Assembly (NCBI GenBank): GCA_002297645.1
Contig: DBMH01000226.1
Coordinates: 841-5,934, forward strand
Direction: 5' to 3'
DNA: 5,094 nucleotides
Source: Rhodanobacteraceae bacterium UBA703
GTDB taxonomy: Bacteria > Pseudomonadota > Gammaproteobacteria > Xanthomonadales > Rhodanobacteraceae
Shown: positions 1 through 5,094 of the stretch, in pieces
Numbering within the stretch: the first letter of the stretch is position 1
How the letters are laid out: each line of letters starts with the position of its first letter
Made by a program: the position numbers and the translations under genes
Notes under the pieces: generated by a model
Databases searched by the model: none
What the model was told of the DNA's origin: nothing
What the model saw: only the letters and a program-made list of their open reading frames with translations

Positions 1-720
1 AAGCCGGTGCCGACGGTGACGAATGCACCAGCCGAGGCGCCGGCGCAACCCGCTGCGAACCCGCCGGTCGATGCCTCCGCTGCTCCCGCTCCGCTGCGGG
101 ACGCGACGCCGCCATCGCCGGGCCTGCCGCCGACGGCGCGCGAACTGGCCGCCGCACCGCGCAGTGCGGCATTGCAGGAGGGAGCTGCCGGCGCGGTATC
201 AGCCGCCGATGCATCGGCATCCGGAATGCCCGCGGCGGAAGGCCGCGTTGCCGCTCCGGCCGCGAGCGCGGCGAACACCGCCGCCGCGTCGCCGCGCTAT
301 GCGAATGTCATCAGCGTGCAGCCGGTCAAGCGCAAGGTCGACCACAAGCGCGAGGAATGCCGCGACGAGCGCGTCGTGCACAAGGCGCGCCCGAAGGACG
401 ACCACCAGATCGCCGGGACGGTCATCGGCGCGATCGCCGGCGGCGTGATCGGCAACCAGGTCGGCGGCGGACGCGGACGCGACATCGCGACGGTGGCCGG
501 TGCGGTCGGCGGCGGCTATGCCGGCAAGAAGATCCAGCAGGGGCAGCAGAACAGGAATACCTACACGACGACCGAGCGCCGCTGCCGCACGGTCAACGAA
601 CCGACCGAGGAAGTGGTCGCCTACGACGTGGTCTACGAATACCTCGGCGCGACGCAGAAGGTGCGTCTCGACCACGACCCGGGCGATCGCGTCCAGCTGC
701 CGGTGCGCGGAATCGAGTAA
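1..720 (+). CDS. Glycine zipper 2TM domain envelope protein (5' partial)
   Basis: The frame is open from the first base of the window to TAA at 718-720, so the true start is probably upstream; a GTG at 7 is the first possible start inside the window. Numbered from that GTG, residues 1-96 are low-complexity Ala/Pro/Ser, typical of a periplasmic spacer. Residues 100-133 are charged (VKRKVDHKREEC). Residues 135-175 form a glycine zipper of two small-residue helices (IAGTVIGAIAGGVIGNQVGG, then IATVAGAVGGGYAG), the Rick_17kDa_Anti/SlyB type. The tail, 185-236, carries DVVYEYLG and DHDPGDRVQLPV, as in family members from related bacteria. Cys118 and Cys193 flank the zipper and could form a disulfide. 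Family members sit in the inner or outer membrane or periplasm; their exact function is mostly unknown. A signal peptide, lipobox or N-terminal membrane anchor would lie outside the window. It converges on the receptor gene. The family call is firm, the function is not. Confidence 0.87.
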   Translation, partial: KPVPTVTNAPAEAPAQPAANPPVDASAAPAPLRDATPPSPGLPPTARELAAAPRSAALQEGAAGAVSAADASASGMPAAEGRVAAPAASAANTAAASPRYANVISVQPVKRKVDHKREECRDERVVHKARPKDDHQIAGTVIGAIAGGVIGNQVGGGRGRDIATVAGAVGGGYAGKKIQQGQQNRNTYTTTERRCRTVNEPTEEVVAYDVVYEYLGATQKVRLDHDPGDRVQLPVRGIE

Positions 721-802
721 GGAAGCTCGCGACCGGTCTCGGCAGCATCACGCCCGCGAGCATCGGGGCGCAGGCAGCCGATATCGTCGCGACCGCTGGT
801 CG

Positions 803-822
803 GCGGCGCACGCGTGCGCCGC
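803..822. terminator. Perfect 20-base palindrome between convergent genes (possible bidirectional terminator)
   Basis: GCGGCGCACGCGTGCGCCGC is identical to its own reverse complement. It lies between the two convergent stop codons, at 720 and 908. A very GC-rich hairpin here could stop or stabilise transcripts from both sides. No T-run follows on either strand, so it is not a classical intrinsic terminator. It could also be a protein-binding site. Confidence 0.35.
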
Positions 823-851
823 GCGCGAGGACGACCTGGGCGGCCTGCCGC

Positions 852-878
852 TCGCCCCACCGGCAACCGGTGAGGCGA
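852..878 (-). terminator. Hairpin downstream of the receptor gene
   Basis: Two inverted arms (TCGCC plus CACCGG, and CCGGTG plus GGCGA) surround a CAA loop on the plus strand. The single mismatch (857 against 873) becomes a G-U wobble when transcribed from the minus strand. The RNA of the receptor gene would therefore form a continuous 12-pair stem about 30 bases after its stop codon. There is no following U-run. The 10-base sequence TGAGGCGAAA is repeated at 871-880 and 890-899. Confidence 0.4.
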
Positions 879-907
879 AACCTACGAGTTGAGGCGAAAG
901 CCGGATT

Positions 908-3028
908 TCAGAGCCGCCAGTTCCAGCGCACGCCGAGCATCGCGGTGCGCCCCGGCGCGGGCTCGAAGTAGCGACCGTTCGCATCGTTGACGATGACCGA
1001 GCCGGCGTAGCGGCGGTCGAACAGGTTGTCCACGCGCAGGAAGGTGCGCAGCTGGCCGGAAGCGAGCTCGACGCCGTAGCCGACGTCGGCACCGGCGACG
1101 ACGTAGGACGGCGCACGATCGCTGCCGAGGTCGTTGACCGGGACGCCGCCGACGTAGTCCGCGGCGAACGACGCGCGCCAGCCGCGCTCGCCGCCCCATT
1201 CCAGCGCCGCGTGCGCGTTGCGCCGGGGAATGCCCGGGATGCGCGAGCCGGCCGGCACCGGCGTGCAAGGCGTCGTGCTGCAGAGCGAGAACGGCGTGCG
1301 GAAGCTCGCGTCCAGCCAGGTCCAGGCGAACTGCAGTCGCCACCGTTCGGCGAAACGCCAGCCGAGCGCGAGTTCGGCGCCGTCGCGGCGCGCCTTGCCG
1401 ATGTTCTGGTAGGTGGTGCGTCCGCCCGCGCTGGTGGCGACGGCGAGTTCGTCGCGCGTATCGGCGCGGAACAGCGCGAGGCTCGCCTCGAGACCCGCCG
1501 CCGGGCGCAGCTTCACGCCGATCTCGCCGTTGCGCGTGCGCGCCGGGACGAGATCGAAGGCGAGGCCGGCGCGACCGTCGGCGCGATAGGCGAGTTCGTT
1601 GAACGTCGGCGTCTCGAAACCCTTGCCCCAGGAGGCGTACAGGTTGGCCCAGTCGGCCGCGCGCCAGAGCAGGCCGGCGACCGGCGAGGTCGCGGCGTAC
1701 GTCACGCGTCCGCTGTCGTCGGGGTTCTTCGCGGTGACGTAGCGGTCGGCGGAATCGAAGCGCACTTCGCTGTGGCGCAGGCCGGCGGTCAGCGTCCAGG
1801 CATCCGCGAGACGCCAGTTCGCCTGCACGTACTGGTCGAAGTCGCTCACGGTGTCGATCTCGTTGCGGCGCAATGCGCCGCGCACGCCGAGCGCGTCGCC
1901 GACGAAGTTCTCGTAGCCGCGGCGGTGCTGCTCCTGCCGGTCCCAGGCCAGGCCGGCGGCGAGCTCGAACGGATGGCCGGCGAGGTCGCCCTTCCAGGTC
2001 CAGCGCAGGTCGCTGCCGCCGTAGTCGCTGCCGAGGTCGACGACTCCGCCGGAATGCAACGGATTGGCCTGTGCGGCCTTCGGCACGGCGAGATATTGCT
2101 CGACCTCGCGATGGCCGTAGTAGCCGAGCAGGCGCAGCGAATGGCCGCCGCCGAGATCCTGTTCCCAGATCGCGCCGAGCTGGTTCTGGTGCACGCTCTT
2201 GCGCGTGTCGAACTGTTCGGCGACGGCCGCCACGCTGCGCGGCTCGGCCTCGAACTGCGCCCGCGTGAGGCCGAGCGGATCCTGCGCGTTCGGCAGCGAC
2301 AGCGTGTTCACCAGCACGGTCAGCTTGCCGCCGTCACCGATCGACCAGCCGAGCCGGGCGTTGCCGGATTCGCGTTTCGCGCGGCTGTGGTCGCGGTAGC
2401 CGTCGGTCTGGAAATGCGTGAGGTCGAGATTCCAGTCGAAGCCGCCGCTGCGCCCGCGTGCGTTCGCATTGACGCGCCAGGCCGCGTCGCTGCCCCCAGC
2501 GAGGCCCAGGTCGAACAGCGGCGTCTCGCTGCCGTCGGCGGTGAACAGCTGGATCACGCCACCGGAGGAATTCCCGTACAACGCCGAGAACGGGCCGCGC
2601 AGCACCTCGATGCGTGCGGCCGAGTCGAGGTTGAAGTGCGAGACCTGGCCCTGGCCGTCCGGCATCGTCGCCGGAATGCCGTCGATGTACAGCCGCACGC
2701 CGCGCACGCCGAACGTCGAGCGCGCGCCGAAGCCGCGGATCGAGATCTGCTCGTCCTGCGCGTAGTTCTGCCGGTCCCGCGCCAGCACGCCGGGAATGCC
2801 GGAAAGGAATTCCGACGGATTGATGCCGAGCGCATCGGGTCGCGCCTGCACGTCGACCGCGTCGATCGAGGCGGCGACGCCGTACGGGTCCTGCTCGCTG
2901 CGCGTGGCGGTGACGACGACGGTCGGCAGGTCGTCCTCCGACGGCGCGATCGGCGCCTCCGGCGCGGCGGACGCGCACGTCGCGATACCTCCGCCCCACA
3001 ACCAGATCATCCACGTCGCGCCGCGCAT
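908..3028 (-). CDS. pqqU: TonB-dependent outer-membrane receptor, YncD/PqqU family (PQQ uptake)
   Basis: A complete receptor of 706 residues, close to the roughly 700 of E. coli YncD (PqqU), which takes up pyrroloquinoline quinone across the outer membrane using TonB energy. Numbered from the ATG at 3028: signal peptide 1-21 (MRGATWMIWLWGGGI..., cleavage near ASA/AP), TonB-box region DLPTVVVTATR 33-43, plug to about 165, then the beta-barrel. Blocks I recall from YncD recur in order: RQNYAQD, SIRGFG, DGIPATMPDGQGQ and LRGPFSALYGNSSGGV in the plug; GYRDHS, FDTRK and NP-H-GGV mid-barrel; FETPTFNELAYRADG (471-485); RVDNLFD, GSVIVN and NGRYFEP near the end. A Cys pair (583, 588) sits in a predicted outer loop where YncD also has one. 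The chain ends in NWRL, not the usual aromatic residue. The frame can start at TTG 3052, but that adds MDIETGIG, which puts acidic residues into the signal peptide, and has no evident ribosome site. PQQ as substrate is inferred from family. Confidence 0.92.
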   Translation of the reverse strand: MRGATWMIWLWGGGIATCASAAPEAPIAPSEDDLPTVVVTATRSEQDPYGVAASIDAVDVQARPDALGINPSEFLSGIPGVLARDRQNYAQDEQISIRGFGARSTFGVRGVRLYIDGIPATMPDGQGQVSHFNLDSAARIEVLRGPFSALYGNSSGGVIQLFTADGSETPLFDLGLAGGSDAAWRVNANARGRSGGFDWNLDLTHFQTDGYRDHSRAKRESGNARLGWSIGDGGKLTVLVNTLSLPNAQDPLGLTRAQFEAEPRSVAAVAEQFDTRKSVHQNQLGAIWEQDLGGGHSLRLLGYYGHREVEQYLAVPKAAQANPLHSGGVVDLGSDYGGSDLRWTWKGDLAGHPFELAAGLAWDRQEQHRRGYENFVGDALGVRGALRRNEIDTVSDFDQYVQANWRLADAWTLTAGLRHSEVRFDSADRYVTAKNPDDSGRVTYAATSPVAGLLWRAADWANLYASWGKGFETPTFNELAYRADGRAGLAFDLVPARTRNGEIGVKLRPAAGLEASLALFRADTRDELAVATSAGGRTTYQNIGKARRDGAELALGWRFAERWRLQFAWTWLDASFRTPFSLCSTTPCTPVPAGSRIPGIPRRNAHAALEWGGERGWRASFAADYVGGVPVNDLGSDRAPSYVVAGADVGYGVELASGQLRTFLRVDNLFDRRYAGSVIVNDANGRYFEPAPGRTAMLGVRWNWRL

Positions 3029-3064
3029 TCCGATTCCCGTCTCGATGTCCAAGCATCGATGCTA

Positions 3065-3079
3065 GCAACCGCGGTGCGA
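3065..3079 (-). promoter_or_regulatory. Candidate sigma-54 (-24/-12) promoter of the receptor gene
   Basis: Read on the minus strand, TCGCAC, five bases (CGCGG) and TTGC fit the sigma-54 consensus TGGCAC-N5-TTGC with exact spacing and one mismatch. That mismatch is in the normally near-invariant GG of the -24 element, which weakens the call. Transcription would start near 3053, giving a leader of about 25 bases before the ATG at 3028. The next gene upstream encodes a sigma-54 activator, which makes the match more meaningful. Confidence 0.38.
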
Positions 3080-3131
3080 CGATCCCCTAGCGAAAATCGT
3101 GAACGTCGGGACTTGGATTTCTTCCGCCAAT

Positions 3132-3190
3132 GGAGGAAGCGATGTTCACCTCTCCCGCCAACCGGAAGAAACGACGTTCACCTCTCCCGC
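3132..3190. repeat. Two tandem direct repeats of about 27 bases with a 32-base period
   Basis: Positions 3132-3158 and 3164-3190 match at 24 of 27 bases and share the unbroken core GTTCACCTCTCCCGC (3144-3158 and 3176-3190). A degenerate piece of the same unit (TTCCGCCAATGG) precedes them at 3123-3133. The second copy runs into the hairpin at 3181-3202. These look like short intergenic repeat elements of the host genome; the period is also close to three helical turns, so a regulator-binding array is possible. Confidence 0.65.
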
Positions 3191-3202
3191 TGGCGGGAGA
3201 GG
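3181..3202. repeat. Inverted repeat hairpin (REP-like), downstream of the regulator gene
   Basis: CCTCTCCCGC and GCGGGAGAGG form a perfect 10-base inverted repeat around TG. It lies 74 bases past the regulator stop codon. It is probably a copy of a dispersed palindromic element and may end or protect the regulator transcript; the minus strand downstream has only a loose pyrimidine stretch (TTTCTTCC), not a T-run. Confidence 0.6.
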
Positions 3203-3239
3203 GAGAAAGGCATGAACTCTTCCAGGAAGAAAGGCATGG

Positions 3240-3261
3240 CTCTCCCGCCAGCGAAGGAGAG
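3240..3261. repeat. Degenerate second copy of the hairpin just after the regulator stop
   Basis: CTCTCCCGC, CA, GCG, then AA and GGAGAG form the same stem as the hairpin at 3181-3202, except that AA replaces GG in one arm and bulges. It starts 14 bases after the regulator stop codon, so it may act as a transcript-end hairpin. An 11-base direct repeat, AGAAAGGCATG, lies between the two hairpins at 3204-3214 and 3228-3238. Confidence 0.5.
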
Positions 3262-3275
3262 ACACAGCACGGCGC

Positions 3276-5094
<1,819 letters not shown>

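Noticed and set aside
357..971. A plus-strand open frame overlapping the glycine-zipper gene and the convergent gap.
   Set aside because: It is an Arg-rich frame shadow without a domain; the in-register frame shows the zipper and the conserved tail.
3029..3052. TTG start at 3052 for the receptor.
   Set aside because: It adds MDIETGIG, placing Asp and Glu before the signal-peptide hydrophobic core, and has no visible ribosome site. The ATG at 3028 gives a normal signal peptide, though the longer form cannot be excluded.
3118..3261. A CRISPR-like array.
   Set aside because: The repeat copies diverge, the intervals are very short, there are no regular spacers and no cas genes nearby; palindromic intergenic repeats explain it better.

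Overview
The window is GC-rich and looks like a chromosomal piece of a gammaproteobacterium, most likely of the Xanthomonadales/Lysobacterales. This rests on codon use, on the style of the glycine-zipper protein and on the short inverted-repeat elements between genes; the taxon is an inference. It holds three protein genes and no RNA gene, mobile element or CRISPR array. Two of the three genes run off the window.

Left part (1-720, plus strand): the 3' part of a gene for a periplasmic or envelope protein. It has a long Ala/Pro-rich linker followed by a glycine-zipper 2TM domain (17 kDa surface antigen type). It converges on the next gene across a 187-base gap that contains a perfect 20-base palindrome and a second hairpin.

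Middle part (908-3028, minus strand): a complete TonB-dependent outer-membrane receptor. It resembles E. coli YncD, now called PqqU, the receptor for the cofactor pyrroloquinoline quinone (PQQ), over nearly its whole length. The ATG at 3028 is preferred over a TTG at 3052.

Intergenic stretch (3029-3275): a cluster of short direct and inverted repeats built on the unit CCTCTCCCGC/GCGGGAGAGG, three copies of a CGAYGTTCAC motif, and a near-consensus sigma-54 (-24/-12) promoter just upstream of the receptor.

Right part (3276-5094, minus strand, 5' end outside the window): a sigma-54-dependent activator of the AcoR family with GAF, PAS, AAA+ and Fis-type HTH domains. Its sigma-54 contact loop reads GAFTDA instead of GAFTGA.

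How they may work together: the activator lies directly upstream of the receptor on the same strand, and a -24/-12-like promoter sits between them. A plausible reading is that a small-molecule signal, such as an alcohol or ketone, acts through the AcoR-type regulator to switch on uptake of PQQ for a periplasmic PQQ-dependent dehydrogenase. No dehydrogenase is visible here, so this is a hypothesis. The glycine-zipper gene appears unrelated.
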